NCBI GenBank assembly: GCA_030917395.1
Contig: JAUPUU010000180.1
Location: 107,008 to 171,007, forward strand
Direction of reading: 5' to 3'
Length of the DNA stretch: 64,000 bases
From: Cyanobacteriota bacterium erpe_2018_sw_21hr_WHONDRS-SW48-000092_B_bin.40
GTDB taxonomy: Bacteria; Cyanobacteriota; Vampirovibrionia; Obscuribacterales; Obscuribacteraceae
Position numbers and translations under genes: made by a program. Under the pieces are notes generated by a model. It was not told where the DNA came from. It was given only the letters and a program-made list of their open reading frames with translations, and did not search any database. This document shows, one piece after another, positions 35,931 through 44,626 of the stretch; position 1 is the stretch's first letter; every line of letters begins with the position of its first letter.

Positions 35931-36147
35931 TCATCAAGTATGGCATGTACGAACTATCAGTCTTGGTGAGCTAACAGAAACAAGCCTTAGCCTGCCAAAT
36001 CAGGAGCCGTTTAATGAGTTTCTTGAGGGTTTTCAAAAGACCAATGACAACCGGCGCCTATGCGTATGGCCTGTTCAGCAAGGGTTTACGGACTCAATCC
36101 GCGAACGGTTCGGAGGGCGGCTAGAGTGGGTACATAGTATGGGTTGA
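35896..36147 (+). CDS. Possible 83-residue protein or gene fragment
   Basis: A frame from the ATG at 35896 begins MKIFLVLFLSVIHQVW, hydrophobic enough for a signal peptide. It continues with a well-mixed segment (NEFLEGFQKTNDNRRLCVWP, then QQGFTDSIRERFGGRLEWVH) that looks like protein rather than noise. No ribosome-binding site precedes it and no family is recognised. It sits in the decayed stretch before the duplicated-domain gene and may be a remnant. Confidence 0.25.
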   Translation: MKIFLVLFLSVIHQVWHVRTISLGELTETSLSLPNQEPFNEFLEGFQKTNDNRRLCVWPVQQGFTDSIRERFGGRLEWVHSMG

Positions 36148-36181
36148 GCAAGAGTGTGCGATAGATTTTGGAGATTTTACT

Positions 36182-37312
36182 ATGGTTGAAAAAGCGGCAT
36201 GCCAAAAGCACGAGGATACTATAGAGGACAAAACCAGTGCCGATGCTACCGCCAATGCTGGCGACCTCAGCAGCTCGTGCTGGAAGAAGCCTGAGAGTGC
36301 TGGCCGCACAACGGGCAGCCCACTTTCTGATACCTCCACTGGCGCACCTGATCTTGGCGGTGACTCGAAAGGGTCTGGTAGCAGTCTTTCGAGATTGGGG
36401 TTTCCTGATACTAACTTCGACTTAAGTGCAGGCGCAGAGGCTAAATCAGGAGATAAGCCGCTGTCGCAGATCGAGCGATCGCAAGTAACTGATCAAGGCA
36501 ACAATACCCAGGTAAGCGATGCCCAAAATCCAGCACCAGAGACCTGGAAATATGATGATCACGGCAACCTTTTGCAGGCCGGCGATAGAGTTAAAGCTAG
36601 TTACGACCAACAGGGTAACTTGCAGAAGGTGCAAATAGACGACAAGACTTTTGAGCGCAAAGGTAATGACGTCGTTGAGACTTACAAGGGCAACGATGGT
36701 CAAATGCACACCCATGTCAACAAAGATGTAGCCTCGTTTACGATGAAGACTGAGGACAATGATTATAAGGGTCCCTACAAGAGCGTTCTTATTCAAGATG
36801 GTGGTCATTCGCTAAGTAGCAAAATTTGGGAGAGTCCAGAGCACACAGCTGCAGTTGCTAAAATCTGGGAGGATTCTCGTCAGCGCTCTATAGATGTAGC
36901 CAATAGCACCCCAGACCACCCGCATCCAGACACCTGGAAGCTTGACGCAAATAGGAATGTATTGGAGGCTGGTAACAAATTTAGCGCCGAGTACGATCCT
37001 AAAACTGGAGAGCTAATAAGCGCGAAGCTGGGCGATGACGAATGGAGACGCGGCCCAGACAATACTGTCATCCAGACCCATAAACTTAAGGATGGCTCGA
37101 CCCGCACTGAAACTTATACTGATGTACGCAGCTTCACAGCTCAACCCTACACTGATACTAAGAATGGTCTTTTAGCTGGCATGACTGTCTCCGTAGGCGA
37201 AGGCAAGACTAGTGAATCGGCACAAAGTGTGCCAATCTACGAAAATGAAGAGCATGCAAGCTGGTCAAACGGCATAGTAAATAGCTGGGTGGGCAAAGCG
37301 AAGAGCAATTAA
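36182..37312 (+). CDS. Unknown protein with a duplicated 115-residue domain
   Basis: A 376-residue soluble protein without signal peptide. Residues 1-118 are Ser/Gly/Asp-rich and probably disordered. Residues 120-233 and 250-372 are diverged copies of one domain: each opens with Asp/Glu-Thr-Trp-Lys-x-Asp and Asn-Leu/Val-Leu-x-Ala-Gly, passes through a Tyr-Asp segment, an Arg-Lys/Arg-Gly strand and Ser-Phe-Thr, and ends with Ile-Trp/Val-x-Asn/Ser-Trp-like residues. The repeated turns (DDHGN, DQQGN, DPKTGE) resemble beta-rich YD/RHS-type strands, but I do not claim that family. GGAG lies nine bases before the ATG. Confidence 0.65.
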   Translation: MVEKAACQKHEDTIEDKTSADATANAGDLSSSCWKKPESAGRTTGSPLSDTSTGAPDLGGDSKGSGSSLSRLGFPDTNFDLSAGAEAKSGDKPLSQIERSQVTDQGNNTQVSDAQNPAPETWKYDDHGNLLQAGDRVKASYDQQGNLQKVQIDDKTFERKGNDVVETYKGNDGQMHTHVNKDVASFTMKTEDNDYKGPYKSVLIQDGGHSLSSKIWESPEHTAAVAKIWEDSRQRSIDVANSTPDHPHPDTWKLDANRNVLEAGNKFSAEYDPKTGELISAKLGDDEWRRGPDNTVIQTHKLKDGSTRTETYTDVRSFTAQPYTDTKNGLLAGMTVSVGEGKTSESAQSVPIYENEEHASWSNGIVNSWVGKAKSN

Positions 37313-37473
37313 AGTTGAGGTATTAAGCCTCGTTAGCCTTTGCTGTTTAGGCATTCATTGAGTGCATTTGCTGCTGCTATTCAGTTGGGTTTGCCGATAG
37401 ATAGTAGAGCGCCTGAGCCGTAATGAACTCTCAAAAGTTTCAAAGAACAAATAGTCGAGAAACGAGAAAAGAA

Positions 37474-38160
37474 CTAAACCTGAACTGGCTCAGGCACCTG
37501 AGAATCTCGTACAGCATTTGATAGGGCCTGGCGATACTCTTGCACCATACCAAGAAAATACTGATGCACTCTCAGATCGTTAGTTATCTCAGGGTGGAAA
37601 GCAGTAACTAACAATGTGTCTTGGCGCGCCATGACGATACCTTCGTCTATGGCAGACAATACTTGCACTTTCTGCCCACACTCAACAATCACAGGAGCGC
37701 GAATGAATACAGCAGGGAAGGCTTCAGCACCCAGAGCATCAATTTTTAAGTCAGATTCAAAGCTACGACGCTGGGGGCCAAAGGCATTGCGCTTGACCTT
37801 AATATCCATCACAGCCAGACGCCCCTGACTTGAACCTTCAATTTCTTTGGCAAGAAAAATTGAGCCCATGCAAGTGCCGTAGACAGGCATGGGCAAAACT
37901 GATGAGGCTCCTATCTTTTCGCTTGGGGCAATTTTTGCCTTGATAGCAGAAAAGATAGGAGCAGAACCTTCATCAGTTAACTTGGCTACAGCGGTGGATT
38001 CTCCACCAGGAATAATCAGACCATCTATGTGATCAAGTTCTTCTGCATAACGCACGGCCTTAGCACTGACACCGCACTGCTCAAGCATTTTAATATGCTC
38101 AGCAAAATCGCCCTGCAAGGCCAGTACACCGATAACAATATTCGTAGAATCTTGATTCAT
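37474..38160 (-). CDS. pdxT: Pyridoxal 5'-phosphate synthase glutaminase subunit
   Basis: A 228-residue class I-like glutaminase that feeds ammonia to PdxS for vitamin B6 synthesis. It starts with GVLALQGDFAEHIKMLEQ and has the oxyanion-hole PGGESTA, the nucleophile region GTCMGSIFLA and the catalytic AFHPEI near residue 190. The usual GTCAGMIL is altered to GTCMGSIF, but the cysteine is kept. It is slightly longer than the typical 190-200 residues, due to a small insertion near residue 85 and a C-terminal tail. It lies 28 bases downstream of pdxS. Confidence 0.92.
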   Translation of the reverse strand: MNQDSTNIVIGVLALQGDFAEHIKMLEQCGVSAKAVRYAEELDHIDGLIIPGGESTAVAKLTDEGSAPIFSAIKAKIAPSEKIGASSVLPMPVYGTCMGSIFLAKEIEGSSQGRLAVMDIKVKRNAFGPQRRSFESDLKIDALGAEAFPAVFIRAPVIVECGQKVQVLSAIDEGIVMARQDTLLVTAFHPEITNDLRVHQYFLGMVQEYRQALSNAVRDSQVPEPVQV

Positions 38161-38188
38161 AGGGTCCTCTTAATTCGCTTTTGCAGTT

Positions 38189-39088
38189 CTACCAGCCGCG
38201 GCTAGCTAGATTTTCGGATGGTGCTAGATCCCGGCAGTTGCGGCCAACCATTGCTTCACCCAAATTGCGACTGACTTTGGCCAGTACTTCAGGATCTTTA
38301 TAGAAGGTTGTCGCTTTAACAATCGCCTGAGCACGCTGCATCGGATTACCTGATTTGAAAATACCAGAGCCTACGAAGACACCATCAACGCCAAGTTGCA
38401 TCATCAAAGCAGCATCAGCAGGAGTAGCAATACCACCGGCAGCGAAGTTGACTACAGGTAACTTACCTTCAGCAGCAACTTTAACCACCAGGTCATAGGG
38501 TGCGCCAATGTTTTTGGCATAGCTCATCAATTCTTCTTTTGGCATGCCATGCAGTCTTCTGATTTCACCCAAAATTGTGCGAGCATGGCGCACAGCTTCA
38601 ACCACATCACCAGTACCAGCTTCGCCCTTGGTGCGCATCATGGCTGCACCTTCGCCAATGCGGCGGAGAGCTTCACCTAGATTCTTAGCGCCGCAAACAA
38701 AAGGAATAGTGAACTGGCTCTTGTCGATATGAAACTCTTCATCAGCAGGAGTAAGCACTTCGCTTTCATCAACACAGTCAACACCAAGCGACTCAAGAAT
38801 TTGGGCTTCGACAAAATGACCAATACGAGCCTTAGCCATAACAGGAATGGAGACAGACTCAAGAATTTGAATGATCAACTCAGGATCACTCATGCGAGCA
38901 ACGCCACCATCAGCGCGGATATCAGCCGGTACTCTCTCTAAAGCCATAACAGCAACAGCACCAGCTTCTTCTGCGATCTTAGCTTGTTCAGCATTGACCA
39001 CATCCATGATCACGCCACCTTTGAGCATCTGCGCTAAGGCTTCTTTTACTAGTTTGGTGCCGGTTCTAGGCTTAATTACTGTAGACAT
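38189..39088 (-). CDS. pdxS: Pyridoxal 5'-phosphate synthase lyase subunit
   Basis: A 299-residue (beta/alpha)8 enzyme that condenses ribose-5-P, glyceraldehyde-3-P and ammonia to pyridoxal phosphate. It carries [20 protein letters not shown] with the catalytic lysine region, [25 protein letters not shown] and the phosphate-binding [13 protein letters not shown] chose the ATG at 39088, with AGGAGAA upstream, over an earlier ATG 11 codons before it. The regulator gene ends 29 bases upstream. Confidence 0.96.
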   Translation of the reverse strand: MSTVIKPRTGTKLVKEALAQMLKGGVIMDVVNAEQAKIAEEAGAVAVMALERVPADIRADGGVARMSDPELIIQILESVSIPVMAKARIGHFVEAQILESLGVDCVDESEVLTPADEEFHIDKSQFTIPFVCGAKNLGEALRRIGEGAAMMRTKGEAGTGDVVEAVRHARTILGEIRRLHGMPKEELMSYAKNIGAPYDLVVKVAAEGKLPVVNFAAGGIATPADAALMMQLGVDGVFVGSGIFKSGNPMQRAQAIVKATTFYKDPEVLAKVSRNLGEAMVGRNCRDLAPSENLASRGW

Positions 39089-39117
39089 ATTTCTCCTAAT
39101 CCTATTTTTAGTAGTGG

Positions 39118-40716
39118 TCAAATCAGTACATGTTCATTGCGTCTTTGCCTATGCGAATTGGCAAGACGATCTTTAGCTAAGTGAGCGAGATATTTGGTCA
39201 AGGCTTGAGCCAGGCGTTTGATGCCCGCAGCAATTTGAGGTTCAGCATTTTGAATAAAACAAAGCCTGAGGTAATTTAGTGAACTAGACTCTGACTCTAA
39301 GAAACAGAGATCACCAGGTGAGAAAACTACTTTTTCAGCCACGGCAAATTCGAGTAGCTCACGATTAGAAGCGCCTTTTGGTAATGTCAGCCAGATAAAC
39401 AAACCACCGGTAGGTACAGTCCAACTGACCTCGGGGAGGGCTTTAAATTCTTTGGTGAGAGCAGCCAAAATGGCGTCGCGACGCTTGCCATAAGTGCGAT
39501 TCACTTTGTTTAAGTGTTCCTGGTATAGGCCTTTTTGCAGAAACTCAGTGAGAATAACTTGCACCATAGAATTAGTAGCAAGGTCACTAGTTCTCTTGGC
39601 AAAACTTAGGCGATCAATTACTTCCTGCGGCCCCACCAACCAACCTAAGCGAATTCCCGGACAGAGAGCTTTAGAAAATGTGCCTTGGTAAATGACAATA
39701 TTCTCGCCACCAGCAACTTCGGCAGCCAGAGTGCGCAGAGAAGGCAAAGGCTCACCGCTGTATACAAGATCACCAGAGAAATCGTCTTCTAGTATGGGGG
39801 TTTGATACTTACGAGCTAAGGCCAAAAGGCCTCGACGTCGAGCCAGCGACATGGTTATGCCAGTTGGATTTTGGCTATTAGGCATAACGTAAATGAACTT
39901 GGGTTGATACCTAATCAGGTGCGCTTCAACGGCAGCTAAATTAATGCCTTCGTCATCTAAGGCGCAACCAACAAGCTGAGCCTGTCTCGCTTTGAAATTC
40001 GAAATGGCCCAAAAATAGGTTGGCTCCTCTACTAATACATGATCGCCTGGGTTAATAAGTAGATTGGCAACCAGGTCAATGCCTTGTTGAGAGCCGCTCA
40101 AAATCAGCAATTCTTGATCGCGTACAGCAATACCCCGCAAAGCCAGATGGGCCGTCACTGCTTGACGCAAATCTGGTTCACCAGCAAAGGGGCTGTAGTC
40201 AAACATAGCGGCACCGCGGCCGCCACCAAGTAGATCGAAAACAATCTTCTGAAAATCATCACTAGGGTAAGAATCTTGCGAAGGAATACCACCAGCAAAG
40301 GAAATATAGTCATCACCTGAAGCTAGCTGCGGCAACTTATTAATAGAAGAACTCAAGCCCTCGGCATAACGGGAGAAGCGATTGGGCCAATTGAGCTCTC
40401 CGCTAGCCATCGGCAAAATATTAGAAGCAGGCCCAGCATTAGCAGCAACAGCGCTAACAAAAGTGCCACGACCAACCTGGGAGGCAATCAAGCCCAGCTG
40501 GGCTAGCTCTAAGTAGGCACGGGCAACGGTTGAGCGATCTACTTTGAGGAAAGCAGCCAATTCACGATTGGTTGGCAAGCGATCGCCCACTTTCATGCGA
40601 CCATCTTCTATGGCAGTCTTTAAAATCTCCACAATACGAGCATAGACATACATAGAACCGGAGGCGTTTACAGCCCCTTGCTCAAGCAGTTCGTTGAAGA
40701 CTTCCCGCCAAATCAT
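39118..40716 (-). CDS. MocR/PdxR-like regulator (GntR wHTH plus aminotransferase fold)
   Basis: A 532-residue transcription factor. Residues about 20-90 are a GntR-type winged helix ([16 protein letters not shown], then [18 protein letters not shown]). Residues about 150-520 form a fold-type-I aminotransferase domain with the PLP lysine in [18 protein letters not shown] and the NSQNPTG motif. MocR proteins sense PLP or amino compounds, and PdxR members control pdxST. The gene lies directly upstream of pdxS on the same strand, so PdxR function is the favoured guess, though the classic arrangement is divergent. Confidence 0.85.
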   Translation of the reverse strand: MIWREVFNELLEQGAVNASGSMYVYARIVEILKTAIEDGRMKVGDRLPTNRELAAFLKVDRSTVARAYLELAQLGLIASQVGRGTFVSAVAANAGPASNILPMASGELNWPNRFSRYAEGLSSSINKLPQLASGDDYISFAGGIPSQDSYPSDDFQKIVFDLLGGGRGAAMFDYSPFAGEPDLRQAVTAHLALRGIAVRDQELLILSGSQQGIDLVANLLINPGDHVLVEEPTYFWAISNFKARQAQLVGCALDDEGINLAAVEAHLIRYQPKFIYVMPNSQNPTGITMSLARRRGLLALARKYQTPILEDDFSGDLVYSGEPLPSLRTLAAEVAGGENIVIYQGTFSKALCPGIRLGWLVGPQEVIDRLSFAKRTSDLATNSMVQVILTEFLQKGLYQEHLNKVNRTYGKRRDAILAALTKEFKALPEVSWTVPTGGLFIWLTLPKGASNRELLEFAVAEKVVFSPGDLCFLESESSSLNYLRLCFIQNAEPQIAAGIKRLAQALTKYLAHLAKDRLANSHRQRRNEHVLI

Positions 40717-40836
40717 TTATATATGCCCGCTAGATTCGCAGTAAAGACCCAGCCATTACAGCCAAAGCATACACGCCAGACCCGGCCAATGCCTGAAAAA
40801 TACCAGCCAATTTACAAAAAGTACTTTAAAAGACCT

Positions 40837-41652
40837 TTAAATGGCGCTCTTATCTGCCGAATCGGCCGGCTCTGGAGCATCCGCAGTAGCTGAAACAGCT
40901 TCAGCCTTGGGCTCTTTCTTTTGTTGCAATACAGCATCAATCGAAACACCGGAGAAAGCCGCTAAGAAAGAGAGGCCAAGATTACCAGCAAACATCAAAG
41001 ACATAGCCACAGGCAAGTAGCCGGCAAACGTAGAGACAGCTGTAGCCAGCATACAAAACCAGACTGGTAAATGTGCCCAGGCCAGGGAGCGCGGCAATAC
41101 GCGCGTGCGGCTGAGGCAATAACAAATACCCAGACCGGCTGTTCCATATAAGAAAGATGAGACCATAAATGTCTCAGTGATCGATTGGTTGATCAAAGTC
41201 CAACCAATTTGCACTAATTCGTTGCCGGTGTAGGTGCAGATGGCGTTGCCTTGCAAAGCAATATCGCTAAAGAGCACCATCATCCGACTGACCGCAGCTA
41301 AGTCTTGGGAACAAGCCAATACTGCTAGACATACGGCCACACCAATAATAAAACGGAATTTCTCCTCGAGAACTTCACGCATGGCGAGAATGAAGACCAG
41401 ACTAGAAACGCTCGAAAGAATTGCCGACAAGCAACAAAAGCGCCATAGCACTAGATGGCGCGGAACAAACTCCATCAAGCGCGCGGGAGTAAAGTCAGAG
41501 AAATTGCCTTCGCGAAAAGCATAGACACAAATTAGAGTGGCCACAGTGTGAGCTATAGTGGCAAACAAACAGGTGATTTGCACAAAGCGGTGGCGCCGCA
41601 TCGGTGAAGGAGCAGAAACAAGAGCCGTAGTATCTGGAATAAACTCGGCCAT
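40837..41652 (-). CDS. Uncharacterised six-helix membrane protein
   Basis: A 271-residue membrane protein with six or so predicted transmembrane segments. The first cytoplasmic region is basic (PSPMRRHRFVQI) and the last 35 residues are charged and Ala/Asp-rich. I recognise no family with confidence; the pattern is loosely like DUF4386 proteins. It lies seven bases downstream of the serS stop on the same strand and is probably co-transcribed with it. Confidence 0.6.
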   Translation of the reverse strand: MAEFIPDTTALVSAPSPMRRHRFVQITCLFATIAHTVATLICVYAFREGNFSDFTPARLMEFVPRHLVLWRFCCLSAILSSVSSLVFILAMREVLEEKFRFIIGVAVCLAVLACSQDLAAVSRMMVLFSDIALQGNAICTYTGNELVQIGWTLINQSITETFMVSSFLYGTAGLGICYCLSRTRVLPRSLAWAHLPVWFCMLATAVSTFAGYLPVAMSLMFAGNLGLSFLAAFSGVSIDAVLQQKKEPKAEAVSATADAPEPADSADKSAI

Positions 41653-41659
41653 GCCAACA

Positions 41660-42946
41660 CTAAGTTACAGCAGCGAGTTTAGGAGAAATTACAGTGACTC
41701 CAGACATGTAAGGCTGCAAAACAGTCGGTACTTTAACCGAACCATCAGGCTGTTGATAGTTTTCTAGAATGGCTGCCATAGCGCGTCCTATTGCCAAACC
41801 AGAGCCATTGATTGTGTGCAAGAAGCGAGCCTTGCCACCATCTTTGGGCTTGTAGCGCAGGTTGGCGCGACGAGCCTGAAAATCGCCAAAGACTGAACAA
41901 GAGCTTATTTCGCGATACTTGTCTTGGGCCGGGAACCACACTTCAAGGTCATAGCACTTAGAAGCACAGAAGCCCATATCTCCACTACAAAGCAAGACTC
42001 GGCGGTAGGGTAATTCTAGTGCCTCTAAAATCAGCTCAGCATCACGAGTGAGCTTTTCATGCTCTTCTGCGCTGGTTTCAGGAGTACAGAATTTGACCAA
42101 TTCAACTTTATTAAACTGATGCTGGCGAATGTAGCCGCGAGTATCTTTACCAGCGCTACCAGCCTCACGTCTGAAATTAGGTGTATAGGCACAGTGATAA
42201 ATAGGCAGGGCCTCTTCATCGATTACTTCTTCTCTGTATAAATTGGTAATCGGCACTTCAGCTGTGGGCACCAAATAGAGTTCATCGTCAGCACATTTGT
42301 AAAAGTCATTCTCAAATTTTGGTAACTGCCCAGTGCCAACCAAGCAATCGCGATTGACTAGAATAGGGGGAAAGACTTCGCCATAGCCTCTAGAAGAGTG
42401 GCTGTCGAGCATGAAATTCATCAAAGCGCGCTCAAGCTTGGCGCCCCAATTCATCAAAACAGTAAAGCGTGATTCGGCAATCTTTACGCCACGCTCAAAA
42501 TCGAAAACGCCAAGTTCAGCACCTAATTCATAGTGATGCTTGGGATTCTTGATACTAGGAATGGTGCCCCAGGTACTTTCAATTTTATTATCGTGTTCGT
42601 CTTTGCCGTCAGGCACTTCGCTAGCAGGCAGATTAGGAATAGAGAGCGAAAGGATGTGTCGCTGGGCCTCAAATTCGCGTTTCTCTTCTTCGACTTCGCC
42701 CTGCCGTTTTTTTATATCTTTGGTTTCACCCTTAAATGCTTCTTTTTGCTCAGCAGATAATTTGCCTGATTTAAAGAGTTCTGAAATTTCATTGCTGCGA
42801 CAGTTGAGTGCTTCCCACTCGCCTTGAACTTTGCGCAGTTTCTGGTCAATTTCTACTAGTCCCTTTATTGAGTAATCTCCATGGCGTCTGGCCAAGGCTG
42901 CTTCAACAAGGTCTGGATTTTCTCTGACAAATTTTAGATCTAGCAT
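41660..42946 (-). CDS. serS: Seryl-tRNA synthetase
   Basis: A 428-residue class II synthetase that charges tRNA-Ser. The N-terminal coiled-coil arm (residues about 28-100) recognises the long variable arm of tRNA-Ser. Motif 2 is FRREAGSAGKDTRGYIRQHQ and motif 3 GSGLAIGRAMAAILENYQ, and the TAEVPITNLYR segment precedes them. I start at MLDLKFVREN (42946), the standard SerS N-terminus; the open frame continues 40 codons upstream with no family similarity. It is divergent from yraN over 73 bases. Confidence 0.96.
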   Translation of the reverse strand: MLDLKFVRENPDLVEAALARRHGDYSIKGLVEIDQKLRKVQGEWEALNCRSNEISELFKSGKLSAEQKEAFKGETKDIKKRQGEVEEEKREFEAQRHILSLSIPNLPASEVPDGKDEHDNKIESTWGTIPSIKNPKHHYELGAELGVFDFERGVKIAESRFTVLMNWGAKLERALMNFMLDSHSSRGYGEVFPPILVNRDCLVGTGQLPKFENDFYKCADDELYLVPTAEVPITNLYREEVIDEEALPIYHCAYTPNFRREAGSAGKDTRGYIRQHQFNKVELVKFCTPETSAEEHEKLTRDAELILEALELPYRRVLLCSGDMGFCASKCYDLEVWFPAQDKYREISSCSVFGDFQARRANLRYKPKDGGKARFLHTINGSGLAIGRAMAAILENYQQPDGSVKVPTVLQPYMSGVTVISPKLAAVT

Positions 42947-43019
42947 TTTTGAACTTCTTTGTGAGCTTGAGCGTTTATAGATTAAGGACCAAATTATAGC
43001 TTTTGCAGGGGGTAATGCG

Positions 43020-43487
43020 ATGGACCTGACAGCTAATACTAAGAAGTGGAGACAAACTCTAGGCAACCTTGGCGAACAAATTGCTGGCGACTATCTGCTT
43101 GAAATGGGCTATGAGCTGTGGGCTCGCAATTTCAGGGCACACCGAGTGGGTGAAATTGACCTCATTGCCAGCAAAGACAACCAGTCACTGGTTTTTGCCG
43201 AGGTAAAGACCAGGATGGCCGGGCAAGCCCTTGAAGACCATACCGGTCAAATGGCAGTTGACCCTCGCAAGCAGCGCAAAATTATCAATACGGCTTTTCA
43301 TTTCGTCGATCTCAACCGCGGCAAGATTGGGCCGAAACGAAGAATATTGCAGTTCGATGTAGTGCTAGTTGACTATCACCTTAGTCGCAGCCAACTACTC
43401 ACCCTGCTTGTGGCTGAAGACCTTGCAATGCTAAGGAAACAGGCCAAAGTCTTACATATTCCGGAAGCCTTCGGCCGCTTTCAATGA
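43020..43487 (+). CDS. yraN: YraN/UPF0102-family endonuclease-like protein
   Basis: A 155-residue protein of the UPF0102 family, restriction-endonuclease-like fold. The core shows GNLGEQIAGDYLLEMGYEL, then GEIDLIASKDNQ and LVFAEVKTRMA, which is the D-(x)n-ExK catalytic signature. It ends with a basic segment. The family is thought to act on branched or damaged DNA; the specific role is unresolved. A 60-base inverted repeat lies downstream. Confidence 0.88.
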   Translation: MDLTANTKKWRQTLGNLGEQIAGDYLLEMGYELWARNFRAHRVGEIDLIASKDNQSLVFAEVKTRMAGQALEDHTGQMAVDPRKQRKIINTAFHFVDLNRGKIGPKRRILQFDVVLVDYHLSRSQLLTLLVAEDLAMLRKQAKVLHIPEAFGRFQ

Positions 43488-43567
43488 AAAAGCTCTCACT
43501 TAAATAATGCAGCTCAATTCTCGCCCTAATAAAAACGAGCCTATAGTCAAAGCAATATGGTCATATT

Positions 43568-43626
43568 GGTTTTACTATGGGCTAGACTAGTGCTCTAAGA
43601 TTGCCAACTAGCCCATAGTAAAAACC
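43568..43626. repeat. Long inverted repeat between yraN and the next gene
   Basis: GGTTTTACTATGGGCTAG (43568-43585) and CTAGCCCATAGTAAAAACC (43608-43626) are inverted copies matching over 18 bases with one extra A, separated by 22 bases. No T-run follows on either strand. It could be a transcript-end stabiliser, an operator or a remnant of a small mobile repeat. Confidence 0.75.
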
Positions 43627-43654
43627 TGCTGTAGCACTTGTTGAGGGATAGAAA

Positions 43655-44617
43655 ATGTCTTTTTGGAAAGAAAAACGGTCGCATCTTGAACAAGCCCAAA
43701 TGCTGCAAAACACCGCCAGCAATCAAAAAGGTCTAAACAAAAGAGCGGTCGGCCTATTCCCCCAACCAAAAGATGACAAGCCATGCGCCATCGACCTCTC
43801 AAGCCAGGTGAAATTTCATAACTTATTAGTAGCCATTGAGGGTCGCGAAGAAACCTGTGTCATTCGCATGATTTCGCCTAGCCAAAAGGCCAGAGCCGCT
43901 GCCCTTGTATTCCGCGGTCGTGTTCTAGCCTGTGTTTATGGTCGCGACGACAACGAAACACAATTGCTCGGTCAAGAAGCCTTTAGCCAAGCCAAATTGC
44001 AAATGTTATCAAGCGATGTCATCGTCGACACCTACAAAATCGATGACAAAACAGCCATTGCGGCATCTTCAATTTTCCACGGCGAACTTTACGACCCGCA
44101 ATGCATGATGACCGCTAATGACGTTCTTGAATATTCTCTCGATCATCTGCTTGAGAGCAACGCACCTGGCACTATTATCATCAACGAAGGTGACGGAGCC
44201 AAAGCTATTATTTATACTTTCAAGGGTAAAGTACATGGCATTTTCTCATACAAAGAAGGTTGGCTCGAGCCCTCTATTGAAGGAGCCAAGGCCCTCTTGC
44301 ACGAAGTATATGGTGCCAGTATTTCGGCATCGAAACTAAGACTGTGCAATATTTGGGAATTAAAACCGCTAACATTCTCCCTTACAGGTTTAGAAGAGCA
44401 GCTTACAAACGGTAAGCAATACGCCTCTCTTAGCCTCGATTATTCAGAGTTGAGTAAAATAGAACAGAAACACAAAGATAGCCTGAGCAATTCTTTCTCG
44501 CATATAGAGCGAGAAGAAGAATGGGCGGCAAAACAAAATCAAGTTCAAAGTCACAGCCCAAGTAAAGGCGGCAATCCATGGAAAAGCGCCCGGGGCAACA
44601 AAATAGGCGGAAGCTAA
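43655..44617 (+). CDS. Unknown soluble protein
   Basis: A 320-residue cytoplasmic protein without signal peptide or membrane segment. Residues about 50-260 are globular, with a repeating strand pattern in which AAALVFRGRVLACVYGRD and AIIYTFKGKVHGIFSYKEG resemble each other, suggesting two related subdomains as in roadblock- or DUF4388-like folds. This is a structural guess. The N- and C-terminal 40 residues are polar and probably disordered. It precedes lysA by nine bases and may be co-transcribed. Confidence 0.65.
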   Translation: MSFWKEKRSHLEQAQMLQNTASNQKGLNKRAVGLFPQPKDDKPCAIDLSSQVKFHNLLVAIEGREETCVIRMISPSQKARAAALVFRGRVLACVYGRDDNETQLLGQEAFSQAKLQMLSSDVIVDTYKIDDKTAIAASSIFHGELYDPQCMMTANDVLEYSLDHLLESNAPGTIIINEGDGAKAIIYTFKGKVHGIFSYKEGWLEPSIEGAKALLHEVYGASISASKLRLCNIWELKPLTFSLTGLEEQLTNGKQYASLSLDYSELSKIEQKHKDSLSNSFSHIEREEEWAAKQNQVQSHSPSKGGNPWKSARGNKIGGS

Positions 44618-44626
44618 GCACTTAAG

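Noticed and set aside
42533..42827. Two overlapping plus-strand frames inside serS
   Set aside because: They are antisense shadows of the coiled-coil arm of SerS.
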